From contig NZ_AP018718.1 in NCBI RefSeq assembly GCF_003966565.1, forward strand, positions 186,001 to 250,000: a stretch of DNA of 64,000 bases, written 5' to 3'. The notes beneath the pieces are model-generated. The model ran no database searches. It saw only the letters and a program-made list of their open reading frames with translations, and was not told the DNA's origin. A program made the translations under genes and the position numbers. Source of the stretch: Sulfuricystis multivorans. Its GTDB lineage: Bacteria; Pseudomonadota; Gammaproteobacteria; Burkholderiales; Rhodocyclaceae. Shown here in pieces: positions 52,331 through 63,560 of the stretch (its first letter is position 1; every line of letters starts with the position of its first letter).

Positions 52331-55300
52331 ATGACCACCCGCTTAAGGGAAATTCCCTACAACACCACCTCGTTCTCCGACCGTGAGATCGTCGTCCGCC
52401 TGCTCGGCGCGGAGATGTGGGCGGTTCTCGATGCACTGCGCAGCCAGCGCGTCACCGGCCGCTCGGCGCGCATGCTCTACGAGGTGCTCGGCGACATCTG
52501 GGTGGTGCGGCGCAATCCTTTTCTCGAGGACGATCTGCTCGCTTCCCGCATGCGGCGCGATGCGCTGATCGAAGCGATGCGCCACCGGCTTGCCGAGATC
52601 GAAAAGCGCCGCCAGGGCAATGAAGAGGTTGCTCGACTGCTCGCCGCGGCCGACAAGGCGGTGAAAGATTTCGCCCAATGGTTCGCGGAGACCGCCAGCT
52701 TGCGGCGGCGCGTCATGGAACGTCTTTCGCGCCACACGCGCCGTGACAACATCTGTTTCGATGGCCTCTCGCGCGTCGCCCACGTGACCGATGCGACCGA
52801 CTGGCGCGTCGAATATCCGTTCGTCGTGCTGACTCCGGATGCCGAGAAGGAAATCGCGCCGCTGGTGCGCGAATGCATCGCCTTGGGGCTGACGATCATC
52901 CCCCGCGGCGGCGGCACGGGTTATACCGGCGGGGCGATTCCGCTCGATCCCCGCTCGGCGGTGATCAATACCGAGAAACTGATCGACATCGGGCCGATCG
53001 AAGAGCGCGTGCTGCCGGGCCTGACTCGCCCCTATGCGACGATCCGCACCGGCGCCGGCGTGGTCACGCGCCGCGTCATGGAGCGCGCCGAGGAAGCCGG
53101 GCTGGTATTCGCCTGTGATCCGACCTCGGCCGATGCGTCCTGTATCGGCGGCAACATCGCGATGAACGCCGGCGGCAAGAAAGCCGTGCTGTGGGGCACC
53201 GCGCTCGACAATCTCGCTTCCTGGCGCATGGTCGACACCGAGGGCCGCTGGCTCGAGGTCGAGCGCATCGATCACAATCTGGGCAAGATCCACGAGCAGG
53301 AGACGGCGACTTTCCGCATCCGCCGTTTCAATGACGATGGCGGTATCGGCAGCGAGGAAACGCTGACGATTCCTGGAGCCAACTTCCGCAAGGCCGGGCT
53401 GGGCAAGGATGTCACCGACAAATTCCTCGCTGGTCTGCCGGGCGTGCAGAAAGAGGGCACCGATGGTCTGATCACCTCGGCGCTGTGGATCCTGCACAAG
53501 ATGCCGCCGGTTGCCCGCACCGTCTGCCTCGAATTTTTCGGCCAGGTACGCGAAGCAGTGCCTTCGATCGTCGAAATCACCGATTACTTCAAGCCCGGCG
53601 GCGCGGGGCTGGCGGCGGGGGTGCGGCTGGCGGGTCTGGAGCACCTGGACGAACGTTACGTGAAGGCGGTGGGTTACGCGACCAAGGCCAAGCGCCACGG
53701 CCGGCCGAAGATGGTGCTGATCGGCGACATCGTCGGCGACGACGAAGACGCGGTGATGCGCGTCACCTCGGAAGTGGTGAAGATGGCCAACCGGCGCGGC
53801 GGCGAAGGCTTCGTCGCCGTCACCCCCGAGGCGCGCAAGCAGTTCTGGCTCGACCGCGCCCGCACCGCGGCGATCTCGCGCCATACCAACGCCTTCAAGA
53901 TCAACGAGGACGTCGTCATCCCGCTCGCGCGCATGGCGGATTATTGCGACGGCATCGACCGGCTGAACATCGAGCTGTCGATCGCCAACAAGCTCGCCCT
54001 GTGCGCTGCGCTCAGCGAATTCCTGTCCGGCGAGCTGCCGCTGCACGTTGGTGACGCCGGCCTGTCGGGGCGTGCGCTGATCAATGAGCGGCGCGAGCTG
54101 GCGCTCGCCGCGGTCAATGAGGTGCGCGCGCGCTGGCAAGGCTACCTCGATGATCTCGACACCCACTTCCCGGCGCTGCAGGATCATCGTTTGCGCGTGT
54201 CCTGGAAGACCGAGCTCAAGCCGGTGCTCGAAGAAATCTTCGCGGGTGATGCCTACGCCCCGACGCGCGCGCGAATCGAGGCGATCCACCAGGAAGTGCT
54301 GCGCTCGCGCCTGTTCATCGCACTGCACATGCATGCCGGCGACGGCAACGTGCATACCAACATCCCGGTCAATTCCGACAACTATGCGATGCTGCAGACG
54401 GCCTATCGCACCGTCGATCGCATCATGGAACTGGCGAAGAGTCTCGGCGGCGTGATCTCCGGCGAGCATGGCATCGGCATCACCAAACTCGACTACCTTT
54501 CCGAAGCGGAGCTGAAGCCTTTCCGTGACTACAAGCGCCGTATCGACCCGCAGGGCCGCTTCAACAAAGGCAAACTGCTGCCCGGCGCGAACCTCGCCAA
54601 CGCCTACACGCCGTCGTTCGCGCTGCTCGGTATCGAATCGCTGATCATGGAGCAGTCCGAGATCGGCAAGATCTCCGACATGGTCAAGGACTGTCTGCGT
54701 TGCGGCAAATGCAAGCCGGTGTGTTCGACGCACGTGCCGCGCGCCAATCTGCTCTACAGCCCGCGCAACAAGATCCTCGGCGTCGGCCTGTTGATCGAGG
54801 CCTTCCTGTATGAGGAGCAGACGCGGCGCGGCATCTCGCTCAGGCACTTCGAGGAATTCGGCGACATTGGCGATCACTGCACGGTCTGCCATCGCTGCCT
54901 CAAGCCCTGTCCGGTCGACATCGACTTCGGCGACGTCTCGATCGCGATGCGCAATTTCCTGCGCCGCAGCGGCAAGAAGAAGACGTCGATCGGCACGAAA
55001 CTGGCGATGGCCTTCCTCTCCGCTACCGACCCGGCGCGCATCCGGCTCTTGAAGACCGCCATCGTCGATCTCGGTTATACCGCGCAGCGGCTCGGTCATG
55101 CGCTCGCCAAGACCCTGGGACTTGCGCAGGAGACGGCGCGCCATCCGCCCGCCTCTCTCGGTCTGCCAGCCGTCAAGGCGCAGGTCATTCATTTCCTCAA
55201 CAAGCCCCTGCCGGCCGGCATGCCGCGCCGCACGGCGCGCGCGCTGCTCGACATCGAGGATGGGACGGTGATTCCGGTGATCCGCGATCCACATCGCGCG

Positions 55301-56101
55301 GCGGAAGACAGCGAAGCGGTGTTCTATTTCCCGGGTTGCGGCTCGGAGCGGCTCTTCTCGCAGGTGGGGCTCGCAACCCAAGCGATGCTCTGGCATGTCG
55401 GCGCTACGATCGTGTTGCCGCCGGGTTATCTGTGCTGCGGCTATCCGCAGACCTCATCCGGCGATGAGGACAAGGGCACCGCGATTACGACGCAAAACCG
55501 CGTGCTGTTCCATCGCGTCGCCAACACGCTCAATTATCTCGACATCAAGACGGTGATCGTCTCCTGCGGCACCTGCCTCGACCAGCTGGAAAACTACCAG
55601 TTCGACAAGATCTTTCCCGGCTGCCGGCTCATCGACATCCACGAATATCTGATGGAAAAAGGCATCCGGCTCGACGGTGTGCCCGGCACGCGATTCATGT
55701 ATCACGAGCCCTGCCATACGCCGATGAAGATCTACAACGGCACCGAAGTCGCCAACCGGCTCATCGGCAGCCGCGTCGATCTCAACGACCGCTGCTGTGG
55801 CGAATCCGGCACCCTGGCGGTGACACGGCCCGACGTGGCAACACAGGTGCGCTTCCGCAAGCAGGAGGAGATCGTCGCCGGAATCGCCAAACTCGGCGCT
55901 GGCGAGACGGCACCCGTTGCGACGAAGATCCTCACCAGCTGCCCGAGCTGCCTGCAAGGCTTGCTGCGCTACCGCGAGGATGCGCCGATCGAGGCCGACT
56001 ACATCGTCGTCGAGCTGGCGCGCAACATTCTTGGGTCCGACTGGCTCGACCGCTACGTCGCTGCCGCCAACGCTGGGGGCATCGAGCGCGTGCTACTCTG
56101 A
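52331..56101 (+). CDS. Large DUF3683/FAD-linked oxidase/Fe-S/CCG-domain oxidoreductase
   Basis: This 1256-residue protein combines several domains in one chain. An N-terminal DUF3683 region (1-150) precedes a PCMH-type FAD-binding domain with [14 protein letters not shown] near 190 and an FAD-oxidase C-terminal domain with [12 protein letters not shown] and GEHGIGITK near 710. Two 4Fe-4S clusters follow (Cys788-791-794-798 and Cys850-853-856-860), then CCG domains ([10 protein letters not shown] near 1035, CCGESG near 1155). The layout equals GlcD plus GlpC/GlcF fused, so it probably oxidises a 2-hydroxy acid such as D-lactate and passes electrons to quinone. The ATG at 52331 gives the family start. 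Confidence 0.9.
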   Translation: MTTRLREIPYNTTSFSDREIVVRLLGAEMWAVLDALRSQRVTGRSARMLYEVLGDIWVVRRNPFLEDDLLASRMRRDALIEAMRHRLAEIEKRRQGNEEVARLLAAADKAVKDFAQWFAETASLRRRVMERLSRHTRRDNICFDGLSRVAHVTDATDWRVEYPFVVLTPDAEKEIAPLVRECIALGLTIIPRGGGTGYTGGAIPLDPRSAVINTEKLIDIGPIEERVLPGLTRPYATIRTGAGVVTRRVMERAEEAGLVFACDPTSADASCIGGNIAMNAGGKKAVLWGTALDNLASWRMVDTEGRWLEVERIDHNLGKIHEQETATFRIRRFNDDGGIGSEETLTIPGANFRKAGLGKDVTDKFLAGLPGVQKEGTDGLITSALWILHKMPPVARTVCLEFFGQVREAVPSIVEITDYFKPGGAGLAAGVRLAGLEHLDERYVKAVGYATKAKRHGRPKMVLIGDIVGDDEDAVMRVTSEVVKMANRRGGEGFVAVTPEARKQFWLDRARTAAISRHTNAFKINEDVVIPLARMADYCDGIDRLNIELSIANKLALCAALSEFLSGELPLHVGDAGLSGRALINERRELALAAVNEVRARWQGYLDDLDTHFPALQDHRLRVSWKTELKPVLEEIFAGDAYAPTRARIEAIHQEVLRSRLFIALHMHAGDGNVHTNIPVNSDNYAMLQTAYRTVDRIMELAKSLGGVISGEHGIGITKLDYLSEAELKPFRDYKRRIDPQGRFNKGKLLPGANLANAYTPSFALLGIESLIMEQSEIGKISDMVKDCLRCGKCKPVCSTHVPRANLLYSPRNKILGVGLLIEAFLYEEQTRRGISLRHFEEFGDIGDHCTVCHRCLKPCPVDIDFGDVSIAMRNFLRRSGKKKTSIGTKLAMAFLSATDPARIRLLKTAIVDLGYTAQRLGHALAKTLGLAQETARHPPASLGLPAVKAQVIHFLNKPLPAGMPRRTARALLDIEDGTVIPVIRDPHRAAEDSEAVFYFPGCGSERLFSQVGLATQAMLWHVGATIVLPPGYLCCGYPQTSSGDEDKGTAITTQNRVLFHRVANTLNYLDIKTVIVSCGTCLDQLENYQFDKIFPGCRLIDIHEYLMEKGIRLDGVPGTRFMYHEPCHTPMKIYNGTEVANRLIGSRVDLNDRCCGESGTLAVTRPDVATQVRFRKQEEIVAGIAKLGAGETAPVATKILTSCPSCLQGLLRYREDAPIEADYIVVELARNILGSDWLDRYVAAANAGGIERVLL
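55893..55913 (+). repeat. Dispersed 21-bp motif, copy 12 (in oxidoreductase gene)
   Basis: TCGGCGCTGGCG-AG-ACGGCAC, preceded by CAAAC. It is translated as LGAGETA close to the C-terminus and matches the consensus exactly. Confidence 0.7.
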
Positions 56102-56425
56102 CCTCACCCGCGCCCTTCCGCTGATCCGGTCGATCTCGATCTCCAGTTCGCAATATTCGGTCTGCGGCTCGACGGGCGTCGGATCGTCGGCGCAGGAGCA
56201 GCCGGCGAGGATGCCGGAAAAGAAGATGCCGACCTTCGCGGTGATGCATTCGGCATCGGCGCGGGCAGACAGCAACAGCACGGTCGGCGGCTCGTCGGTC
56301 ACCGTGCTGGTGCCCCGCAGTGCTTGTTGCAGCGGTAGCTCGGCGGCATGCGCGGCCAGCTCGCCCTTGAGCACGGCAGCGAAGTCGGGTGTGCCCCAGG
56401 CACGCAGCGATGCGGGCAGAAACAT
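56093..56425 (-). CDS. Conserved hypothetical protein
   Basis: This 110-residue protein starts [20 protein letters not shown] and contains a Cys-rich segment [15 protein letters not shown] ending in ELEIEIDR. Its ATG shares one base with the stop of the oxidoreductase gene upstream (TGATG), which supports translation. The end overlaps the large oxidoreductase gene by 9 nt, convergent. No family is recognised. Confidence 0.65.
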   Translation of the reverse strand: MFLPASLRAWGTPDFAAVLKGELAAHAAELPLQQALRGTSTVTDEPPTVLLLSARADAECITAKVGIFFSGILAGCSCADDPTPVEPQTEYCELEIEIDRISGRARVRSE

Positions 56426-57507
56426 CAGCGGCCGGTGCTGCCTACGGGTGCGGCGCGCAGGTATTGGCGCGGCCACGCGATCGTCTGGCCCAGCACCTGT
56501 GCGGCGTGCAGGGGCCAGTAGGGATCGCGCAGACTTTCGCGGCCGAGCAGCACCAGGTCGGCCTGACCCGTCCGGACGATGTGGTCGGCTTGCTGCGGCG
56601 CAGTGATCAGACCGACCGCTGCGGTCGGGATTCCCGCCTCGCGACGGATGCGCGCGGCGAATTCGGTCTGAAAGCCCGAGCCGACGGGAATCTGCGCCCA
56701 GGGCACGAGGCCGGCGGACGAAACGTCGACGAGATCGACGCCGAGCGTTTTGAGCACACGGCACAATTCCACGGTTTCATCGCAGTTCCAGCCTCCTTCG
56801 ACCCAGTCGGTGGCCGACAGGCGCACCAGGAGCGGCAGCCGTTCCGGCCAGACGGCGCGCACCGCGGTGACGACCTCGCGCACCAGGCGCGTGCGGTTTT
56901 CGAAACTGCCGCCATACACGTCGTTGCGCTGATTGGCCAGCGGCGAGAGAAACTGATGCAATAGATAGCCGTGCGCCGCATGCACTTCGATGAGCTGAAA
57001 GCCTGCGGCCAACGCGCGCCGCGCGGCGGCGGCGAAGGCATCGATCACGCGGCGGATGCCGGTCTCATCGAGCGCAGTCGGCACCGCGTAGCCGTCGCCG
57101 AAGGAAATGGCCGAAGGCGCGACGGGTATCCAGCCGCCTTCTTCCGGGGGCAGCGTCGCCTGCTTCTGCCAGCCTAAGCCCACGCCGCCCTTGCGGCCGG
57201 CATGCGCGAGCTGGATCGCCGGCAAAGAACCGTGTTCCTTGACGAAGCGGACGATGTGCCCAAGCGGTTCGATCTGCGCATCGTCCCACAGCCCAAGATC
57301 GCCGAAGCTGATGCGGCCTTCCGGCACCACGCCGGTGGCTTCGAAGATCAACAGCGCCGCGCCGCCGACGGCGCGGCTGCCGTAATGGACGAAATGCCAG
57401 TCGTTGGCAAGGCCTTCGTGTGCGGAGTATTGGCACATCGGCGGAATGCCGATGCGATGGGGCAGGGTAATCTCACGCAGCGTGAGCGGCTCGAACAGGT
57501 GGGACAT
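56425..57507 (-). CDS. Old yellow enzyme-family NADH:flavin oxidoreductase (NamA/YqjM-like)
   Basis: This 360-residue FMN TIM-barrel enzyme has PPMCQYSAHEGLANDWH with the Cys of the YqjM class, HAAHGYLLHQFLSPL for substrate and FMN binding, and LVRLSATDW. It reduces electron-poor alkenes or xenobiotics with NAD(P)H. The start is the ATG at 57507. Confidence 0.92.
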   Translation of the reverse strand: MSHLFEPLTLREITLPHRIGIPPMCQYSAHEGLANDWHFVHYGSRAVGGAALLIFEATGVVPEGRISFGDLGLWDDAQIEPLGHIVRFVKEHGSLPAIQLAHAGRKGGVGLGWQKQATLPPEEGGWIPVAPSAISFGDGYAVPTALDETGIRRVIDAFAAAARRALAAGFQLIEVHAAHGYLLHQFLSPLANQRNDVYGGSFENRTRLVREVVTAVRAVWPERLPLLVRLSATDWVEGGWNCDETVELCRVLKTLGVDLVDVSSAGLVPWAQIPVGSGFQTEFAARIRREAGIPTAAVGLITAPQQADHIVRTGQADLVLLGRESLRDPYWPLHAAQVLGQTIAWPRQYLRAAPVGSTGR

Positions 57508-57557
57508 GATGCGACCTCGTGGCAGCGGAACGGGCATTTTGCCTGATAATCCCGGTC

Positions 57558-58193
57558 ATGATCTTCGACCTGACCACTGCCCAGCTTTTCGGTTTCCTGT
57601 TCGCCGCCGTGCTCGTCACCTTGGCGCCGGGACCGGACAATCTCGCCGTGCTGAGCCTGGGGATTTCGCGCGGGCGCCGCGCGGGCATCGGTTTCGGTCT
57701 CGGCTGCGCGCTGGGTTGCTTTACGCACACGCTGTGGGCCAGTCTCGGCATCTCCGCCGTGCTCGCCGCATCGAACACCGCTTTCACGCTGTTCAAGCTC
57801 GCCGGCGCGGCCTATCTCGTTTGGCTTGGCTGGCAGGCGTTGAAAAGTCCCGGTGCGAAGTTCGCCGCGGGTGTGCGCAGCGCGGATGCCACCTCCTTTT
57901 CGACCTACCTGCGTCGTGGCTTCATCGCCAATGCGATCAACCCGAAGGTCGCGCTTTTCTTCCTCGCCTTCCTGCCGCAGTTCGTGCCTGCCGGCAGCGC
58001 CCATGCAGCGGCACAATCCGCCGTGCTCGGCGGTCTGTTCGCCGCGCAGACCGTCGTGGTGTTCGGCCTCATCGGCTGGTTCGCCGGCACGATCGGCGGT
58101 TTTCTGATGCAGAAGAGCCGCCGGCTCGACCAGGCCACCGGCGTGCTGTTCATCGGCTTGGGCGTGCGCTTGGCCCTGGAGACGAAGGGATGA
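57558..58193 (+). CDS. LysE/RhtB-family amino-acid exporter
   Basis: This 211-residue inner-membrane protein has about six hydrophobic segments. The segment TLAPGPDNLAVLSLGISRGRRAG is the LysE/RhtB signature. It exports amino acids or related metabolites; the substrate is unknown. Its stop codon is shared with the first base of a small inverted-repeat element. Confidence 0.9.
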   Translation: MIFDLTTAQLFGFLFAAVLVTLAPGPDNLAVLSLGISRGRRAGIGFGLGCALGCFTHTLWASLGISAVLAASNTAFTLFKLAGAAYLVWLGWQALKSPGAKFAAGVRSADATSFSTYLRRGFIANAINPKVALFFLAFLPQFVPAGSAHAAAQSAVLGGLFAAQTVVVFGLIGWFAGTIGGFLMQKSRRLDQATGVLFIGLGVRLALETKG

Positions 58194-58330
58194 ACCTAAA
58201 AACCCCAGTTGACCGCTCCTCAAGGTGAAAAATGCCCTCACGAATCATAACTTGCCTCACCTTTACCGCTCACCGAGAGAGTGACCCCCGCTACGCACCC
58301 CCTGGCGCGTCCAACTGAGGTTTTTAGGTT
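58193..58330. mobile_element. Inverted-repeat element (MITE-like), about 138 bp
   Basis: The left arm AACCTAAAAACCCCAGTTG (58193-58211) and the inverted right arm (58311-58330) match with one substitution and one extra base. The element runs exactly from the lysE-type stop codon to the yjbQ start codon, where TTG (58329-58331) uses two bases of the right arm. No gene is visible inside. Confidence 0.75.
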
Positions 58331-58769
58331 GAAACAAACGACCAAGATGCTCGAAATTCGTACCAGCGGCCGTGGTTTGATCGAGATCACCGGGCAGATC
58401 GACGGCTTCGTGCGTGCCAGCGGTCTCGATGATGGTCTGCTGACGGTGTTCTGCCGCCACACTTCGGCGTCGCTGCTGATCCAGGAGAATGCCGATCCGG
58501 CGGTGCGTCACGATCTGGAAACGTTCTTCGCGAAACTCATCCCCGATGGCCAGCCTGGCTGGTTGCACGACAGCGAGGGGCCGGACGACATGTCGGGCCA
58601 CATCCGCAGCGCGCTGACGCAGACGTCATTGTCAATCCCACTCGTCGCCGGCCGGCTTGCGCTCGGCACCTGGCAGGGCGTCTATCTGTGGGAGCACCGC
58701 ACGCGTCCGCAACGGCGCGAGGTGGTGCTCCATCTGCTCGGAGAAAGCAGTGTGCGGCATCGCCGGTGA
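58329..58769 (+). CDS. yjbQ: YjbQ/UPF0047 family protein
   Basis: This 146-residue protein has FCRHTSASLLIQENADP and GTWQGVYLWEHR, the two conserved blocks of the UPF0047 family. Members show weak thiamine-phosphate-synthase activity; their true role is unsettled. The TTG at 58329 gives the usual N-terminus (KQTTKMLEIRTSGRG); the ATG at 58347 would shorten it by six residues. It overlaps the next gene by 20 nt. Confidence 0.9.
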   Translation: MKQTTKMLEIRTSGRGLIEITGQIDGFVRASGLDDGLLTVFCRHTSASLLIQENADPAVRHDLETFFAKLIPDGQPGWLHDSEGPDDMSGHIRSALTQTSLSIPLVAGRLALGTWQGVYLWEHRTRPQRREVVLHLLGESSVRHRR

Positions 58770-60543
58770 GCTGAGATTCGACGGCGCCGCGCCCGACCGG
58801 GCGATACTCGAGCGCATGAGCGCGCGCTTGGCGCGGCGCGGGCCCGATGGCGAAGGCTTTTGGACGTCCGGGCCGGTTGCCTTCGCGCATCGGCGCCTGG
58901 CGATCATCGATCTTACCGAGCGTTCGCGCCAGCCGATGGTCGATGCCGCGGCAGGGCTTTCGTTGGTCTTCAACGGCACGATCTACAACTATCCCGAGCT
59001 GCGCCACGAATTGATCCAGCGCGGTCATGAATTCTTTTCCGCTGGCGATACCGAAGTCATCCTGCGCGCCTATGCCGAATGGGGCGAATCCTGTGTCGAG
59101 CGCTTGACCGGCATGTTCGCTTTCGCGATCTGGGACATAAAGCGTCGTCGGCTCTTCCTCGCCCGCGACCGGATCGGCATCAAGCCGCTCTACTTCACAC
59201 GCACGGCGAAGTGCCTGCGTTTCGCCTCGAACAGTCAGGCGCTGCTCGCCGCCGGCGGCGTCGATACCGGCATCGACCCCATCGCATTGCACCACCAGTT
59301 CATGCTGCATGCGGCCGTGCCGCCGCCGTTTACGATCCTCAAGGGCATCCGCAAGCTCGAGCAGGGCACGACGCTGACGATCGACACGGCTGGACGCACT
59401 TTCGAACGGCGCTACTGGCATTTGCGTGCCCAGCGGCCCGCGGTGGCGAAGAGCGAGGCGGAATGGACCGCGGCGATCCACGACGCCTTGCGGCGCGCCG
59501 TGAAGACCCATCTCGACATTGCCGACGTCAAGGTCGGCGTGCTGCTCTCCGGCGGGCTCGATTCCTCGCTGCTCGTCGCGCTGCTGGCCGAGCAGGGCGT
59601 GCCGGATCTGCTGACTTTCTCGGTCGGCTTCGAGGATTACGTCGGCGAGTACGGCGAGGAGCGCGGCAACGAATTCGAATACTCCGACGCGGTGGCCGAA
59701 CATTTCGGCACGCGCCACCACAAATATGCGATCCCCAACCGCGAGGTGCTGCGCCGCCTGCCCGAGGCCATAGAGAGCATGGCCGAACCGATGGTGAGCC
59801 AGGATGCCGTCTCCTTCTACTTGCTCGCCGAGGTGGTGAGCCAGACGGTCAAAGTGGTGCAAAGCGGCCAGGGGGCGGATGAGGTGTTCGCGGGCTACTC
59901 ATGGCATGCGAAGATGGCGGTCGAGCACGGACCATTCATCGAGCGGTTGCAGCGCCATTACCTCGATCGCGACCATGCCGAATTCGCGCAGATGATCCGC
60001 GCGCGCTACCAGGTCGGCGACGTGACCTCGGAGCTATTGGCGGCGAAACTCGCCGAAGCCCATGCCGACGAATTCATCGACCAGCTGCTGCGTCTCGAAG
60101 CGACGTTCTTGGTCACCGACGATCCGGTCAAGCGCGTCGATAACATGACGATGGCCTGGGGACTGGAAGCGCGCGTGCCCTTCCTCGACCACCACCTCGT
60201 CGAACTCGCTGCACAGATGCCGCCGGAACTGAAGCTCGCATCCGGCGGCAAGCACGTGCTGAAGACCATCGCGCGCGGGCTGTTGCCGGATCTGGTCATC
60301 GACCGGCCGAAGGGTTACTTCCCGATGCCGGCGCTGAAATACGTGCGCGGCGAATTCCTCGACTTCATGCGCGCGATCCTCGATTCCGCCGCCTGTCGCC
60401 GGCGCGGCCTCTACAAACGCGCCTACGTCGAAAAATTGCTCGCCGAACCGGAAAAGCACCTGACGCGCATCCAGGGGAGCAAGCTCTGGCATCTGGCGCT
60501 GCTCGAGTTCTGGCTGCAGCGGAACGTCGATGGCGCGCACTGA
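58750..60543 (+). CDS. Asparagine-synthase-family amidotransferase (N-acetylglutaminylglutamine type)
   Basis: This 597-residue protein starts with GTG followed by Cys2 ([10 protein letters not shown]), the nucleophile of the class II glutamine amidotransferase domain. The synthetase domain has the PP-loop SGGLDSS at 267-273 and [15 protein letters not shown]. These features and its length resemble the amidotransferase that makes the osmolyte N-acetylglutaminylglutamine amide. The partner dipeptide synthetase gene, normally adjacent, is not visible. It could instead amidate another small molecule. Confidence 0.82.
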   Translation: MCGIAGELRFDGAAPDRAILERMSARLARRGPDGEGFWTSGPVAFAHRRLAIIDLTERSRQPMVDAAAGLSLVFNGTIYNYPELRHELIQRGHEFFSAGDTEVILRAYAEWGESCVERLTGMFAFAIWDIKRRRLFLARDRIGIKPLYFTRTAKCLRFASNSQALLAAGGVDTGIDPIALHHQFMLHAAVPPPFTILKGIRKLEQGTTLTIDTAGRTFERRYWHLRAQRPAVAKSEAEWTAAIHDALRRAVKTHLDIADVKVGVLLSGGLDSSLLVALLAEQGVPDLLTFSVGFEDYVGEYGEERGNEFEYSDAVAEHFGTRHHKYAIPNREVLRRLPEAIESMAEPMVSQDAVSFYLLAEVVSQTVKVVQSGQGADEVFAGYSWHAKMAVEHGPFIERLQRHYLDRDHAEFAQMIRARYQVGDVTSELLAAKLAEAHADEFIDQLLRLEATFLVTDDPVKRVDNMTMAWGLEARVPFLDHHLVELAAQMPPELKLASGGKHVLKTIARGLLPDLVIDRPKGYFPMPALKYVRGEFLDFMRAILDSAACRRRGLYKRAYVEKLLAEPEKHLTRIQGSKLWHLALLEFWLQRNVDGAH

Positions 60544-60571
60544 TAAAATCCGCTCCCTTTCAGCGAAGCCC

Positions 60572-61921
60572 ATGCCCATGCCCAGGAAAGTCTTCATCCG
60601 TACCTTCGGCTGCCAGATGAACGAGTACGACTCGGACAAGATGGCCGATCTGCTCGCCGGCAGCGAGGGCGCAGTGAAGACCAGCGACCCGGAGGAGGCG
60701 GACATCATCCTGTTCAACACCTGCTCGGTGAGGGAAAAGCCCCAGGAGAAGGTGTTCCACGAGCTAGGGCGGGTGAAGAAGCTCAAGGAGAAAAAACCGC
60801 AGCTCTTGATCGGCGTCGGCGGCTGTGTCGCCAGCCAGGAAGGCAGCGCGATTGTCGCACGCGCGCCCTATGTCGATCTGGTCTTCGGGCCGCAGACCCT
60901 GCACCGCCTGCCCGAACTGATCGCCGCACGCCGCGCCACGGGCACGCCGCAAGTCGATGTCTCGTTCCCCGAGATCGAGAAATTCGACCGGCTTCCCGCG
61001 GCGCGCGTCGAAGGTGAAGCGGAGGGGAGCGCCTTCGTCTCGATCATGGAGGGCTGCTCGAAGTTCTGCACCTTCTGCATCGTGCCCTATACGCGCGGTG
61101 AAGAAGTCTCGCGCCCCTTCGAGGACGTGGTCGACGAAGTGCGCGCCCTGGTGGCGCAAGGCGTCAAAGAGGTGACGCTGCTCGGCCAGAACGTGAATGC
61201 CTACCGCGGCGAAACCGCCGAAGGCGATGTGGTCGATCTCGCTTTCCTGATCGAGACGCTGGCGGCGATTCCGCAGCTCGAGCGCATCCGTTATACCACC
61301 TCGCATCCGCGCGAAATGACTCAGCGGCTGATCGATGTCTATGCCACGACCCCGAAGCTGGTCTCGCATCTGCACCTGCCGGTGCAATCCGGTTCAGACC
61401 GCGTCTTGGCCGCAATGAAGCGTGGCTACACGGTACTCGAATACAAGTCGATCGTGCGCCGTCTGCGCGCCATGCGGCCGGACATTTCCCTCTCCTCGGA
61501 CTTCATCGTCGGCTTCCCGGGCGAAACGGCGGAGGATTTCGAGAAAACGATGCGGCTTGTCGACGAGATCGGCTTCGATACGAGCTTTTCCTTCCTGTTT
61601 AGCCCGCGTCCCGGCACGCCAGCGGCCGAAATGCCGGATGACACGCCACGGGACGTGAAGCTGGAACGCCTGCAACGCCTGCAAAAGCGCATCGAGGAGC
61701 AGGCGTTCGCGATTTCCCAGGCGATGGTCGGCAAGGTAGAGCGGGTGCTCGTCGAAGGCCACGCGAAGAAGGATGAACGGGAACTCGCCGGCCGCACCGC
61801 GAACAATCGCATCGTGAACTTCAAGGGCAACCCGCGCCAGATCGGCCGGTTCGTCGATGTGAGGATCACCGCCGCCCTGCCGCATTCCCTGCGCGGTGAA
61901 GTGGTGATTCGGGACGAGTGA
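60572..61921 (+). CDS. miaB: tRNA-2-methylthio-N6-dimethylallyladenosine synthase
   Basis: This 449-residue radical-SAM methylthiotransferase has the radical-SAM cysteines Cys162-166-169 (CSKFCTFC) and the N-terminal cluster cysteines Cys14 (GCQMN), NTCSVRE and GGCVAS. A C-terminal TRAM domain is present. It modifies A37 of tRNAs reading UNN codons. The ATG at 60572 was chosen; the ATG at 60578 is equally possible. Confidence 0.95.
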   Translation: MPMPRKVFIRTFGCQMNEYDSDKMADLLAGSEGAVKTSDPEEADIILFNTCSVREKPQEKVFHELGRVKKLKEKKPQLLIGVGGCVASQEGSAIVARAPYVDLVFGPQTLHRLPELIAARRATGTPQVDVSFPEIEKFDRLPAARVEGEAEGSAFVSIMEGCSKFCTFCIVPYTRGEEVSRPFEDVVDEVRALVAQGVKEVTLLGQNVNAYRGETAEGDVVDLAFLIETLAAIPQLERIRYTTSHPREMTQRLIDVYATTPKLVSHLHLPVQSGSDRVLAAMKRGYTVLEYKSIVRRLRAMRPDISLSSDFIVGFPGETAEDFEKTMRLVDEIGFDTSFSFLFSPRPGTPAAEMPDDTPRDVKLERLQRLQKRIEEQAFAISQAMVGKVERVLVEGHAKKDERELAGRTANNRIVNFKGNPRQIGRFVDVRITAALPHSLRGEVVIRDE

Positions 61922-61938
61922 GCCCCCCATCCACTGAT

Positions 61939-62376
61939 TCAGATCACGTAATCGTTGAACGGCGTATCCTTGCCCTTGCGTCGGTCGTGCCCGCTGCGGC
62001 GTGGGGGATTGTCCGGATCGTAGCGCACCACCGGGCGTCGGTCGAAGCCTTCACGGCGCTCCTTGCCGCTGCGTCTTTCTTCGAGCATCCGGAAGTTGCA
62101 ACGGCAATCGAACTTGCAGGTACATTCCGCGAGCGGCAGGTGGGGCGCCTCGTCGAGCTTGAAGCGTCTGTCGGCAAGCTCTTTGGCAGCTAGACATACT
62201 TGGCTGCGGGTGGGGACGATCAGCTGTTTTCCCCAATATTTCTTGGGCGGCGGGGCGGCCTGCGCTTCGAGTCGCGCTTTTTCGCGGGCAAGGTGTGCGC
62301 GATGCAGATACAAAACGATGCTTCCCGCCAAGATAAGCACGACGAGAATCACGAGTAACCAGCCGCCAGGACTCAT
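61939..62376 (-). CDS. Membrane-anchored Cys-rich hypothetical protein
   Basis: This 145-residue protein has one N-terminal membrane span (WLLVILVVLILAGSIVLYL). A cytoplasmic part has a CTCKFDCRCNF cluster and an Arg-rich tail (RRSGKERREGFDRR, then RSGHDRRKG). The four cysteines could bind a metal. Arg/Gly/Asp tails of this kind are found in several betaproteobacterial membrane proteins with no known role. It is convergent with miaB. Confidence 0.72.
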   Translation of the reverse strand: MSPGGWLLVILVVLILAGSIVLYLHRAHLAREKARLEAQAAPPPKKYWGKQLIVPTRSQVCLAAKELADRRFKLDEAPHLPLAECTCKFDCRCNFRMLEERRSGKERREGFDRRPVVRYDPDNPPRRSGHDRRKGKDTPFNDYVI

Positions 62377-62460
62377 TGCCCGACTCGTGCGAGAACGAAG
62401 GGAGAAAACGGAAGAAATCGCATGGTTCGAAAATCATACCCGAAGCGGGAGCACGGGAAC

Positions 62461-63369
62461 TTATGGGGCTTGCCGAGCAGGTGGGCGGAAAAACAGGAAA
62501 CGTGGCGAAAAGCCGGTGACCAATGCTGTGCCAGCAATGACCAACCCCGCTCCGGCCCATGTGTGCCAGCCGATTGTTTCGGCAAGGAACAGCCAGCCCC
62601 AAAGCACTCCGAACAGCGGGATGAGAAAGGTCACGGTCAGTGCCGATGCGGCACCGATTTCGGCGATCAGCCGGAAATAAAGCAGGTAGGCGATTCCGCT
62701 GCACACCACGCCGAGTACCAAGACGGCGAGCAGGACGTCGCTGCCGGGCAGGACCGGTGGCGGGAAGAAGAACGTCGGAGGCAGCAGCCACAGCGCGGCG
62801 GCCCACATGCTGCCGTGGGCATTGGCCAGCGGTTCGATGCCCCGGGCCTGTTTGGCATACAACGAGGCGATGCCGTAACACAGCGCTGCGGCGAGCGCGG
62901 CCATCATCGCCAGGCCCGCACCCGGTACCAGCATCGCCGGGTCGAGTCCGACCAGCAGGGCGACGCCGGTCATGCCGAAACCAAGGCCGAGTGTGCCTTT
63001 CGGCGTCAGGCGATGGCGCAGCAAGATCACGCCGATGAGGGTGCTCCAGATCGGTGCAGTGGCGTTGAGAATCGCCATCAACGCAGCCGGTAGTCGCAAG
63101 GCCGCATAGCCGAATAGCAAAAAGGGCAGTGCGGAATTGACGAGGCCGAGAATCAGGTAATGCCGCCAGTGTTCACCAGCCGCCAGCGTGGTTCTCGACA
63201 AATGTGCGACACCCGCGAGGAATGCTGCGGCCAACAGAACACGAAATTCCATCAACGCCGCGGGCCCGAGCGCAGGCACGGCGATGCGCATGAAGATGAA
63301 GGAGCCGCCCCAGATCGCAGAGAGGAGCAGCAAGCGGAGAAGGCTAGCGACAGTCATGAAGGCTGCCAT
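62461..63369 (-). CDS. EamA/DMT-family transporter
   Basis: This 302-residue protein has about ten hydrophobic segments in two EamA repeats (LLSAIWGGSFIFMRIA near the start and a second copy from about residue 155). These are metabolite exporters; the substrate is unknown. The start may be the ATG at 63369 or the one at 63357; neither has a clear ribosome site. Confidence 0.88.
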   Translation of the reverse strand: MAAFMTVASLLRLLLLSAIWGGSFIFMRIAVPALGPAALMEFRVLLAAAFLAGVAHLSRTTLAAGEHWRHYLILGLVNSALPFLLFGYAALRLPAALMAILNATAPIWSTLIGVILLRHRLTPKGTLGLGFGMTGVALLVGLDPAMLVPGAGLAMMAALAAALCYGIASLYAKQARGIEPLANAHGSMWAAALWLLPPTFFFPPPVLPGSDVLLAVLVLGVVCSGIAYLLYFRLIAEIGAASALTVTFLIPLFGVLWGWLFLAETIGWHTWAGAGLVIAGTALVTGFSPRFLFFRPPARQAP

Positions 63370-63560
63370 TGTAGTCAGCCCGCCGCGGCAAAAGGTTATG
63401 CTATTCTCAAAAAATGGTTAGCGTGAAATACACTCAGCCTTGCCTGCGACGGCCATCGTGATGCGATCGGCAGCCAAACTTTCGCGGCGCAAGCCGCGCT
63501 CGAAGTCTCCCCGTCCGCGAGGGGGGCTTAAGGGTGGGCGGGTGTTTGCGCAAGGGGTTT

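Noticed and set aside
50269-52338. Long minus-strand frame overlapping ilvA in another register
   Set aside because: The true ilvA frame has the PLP lysine and ACT domains; this one is a shadow.
52343-55396. Open frame of about 1000 codons on the minus strand opposite the large oxidoreductase gene
   Set aside because: It is the antisense shadow of a GC-rich gene; its product has no recognisable domains, whereas the plus-strand product has clear FAD and Fe-S motifs.
55394-55414. Apparent further copy of the dispersed motif (GTCGGCGCTACGATCG)
   Set aside because: Only the first half matches, and the protein segment [10 protein letters not shown] is typical of the CCG-domain family, so it is explained by coding constraint.
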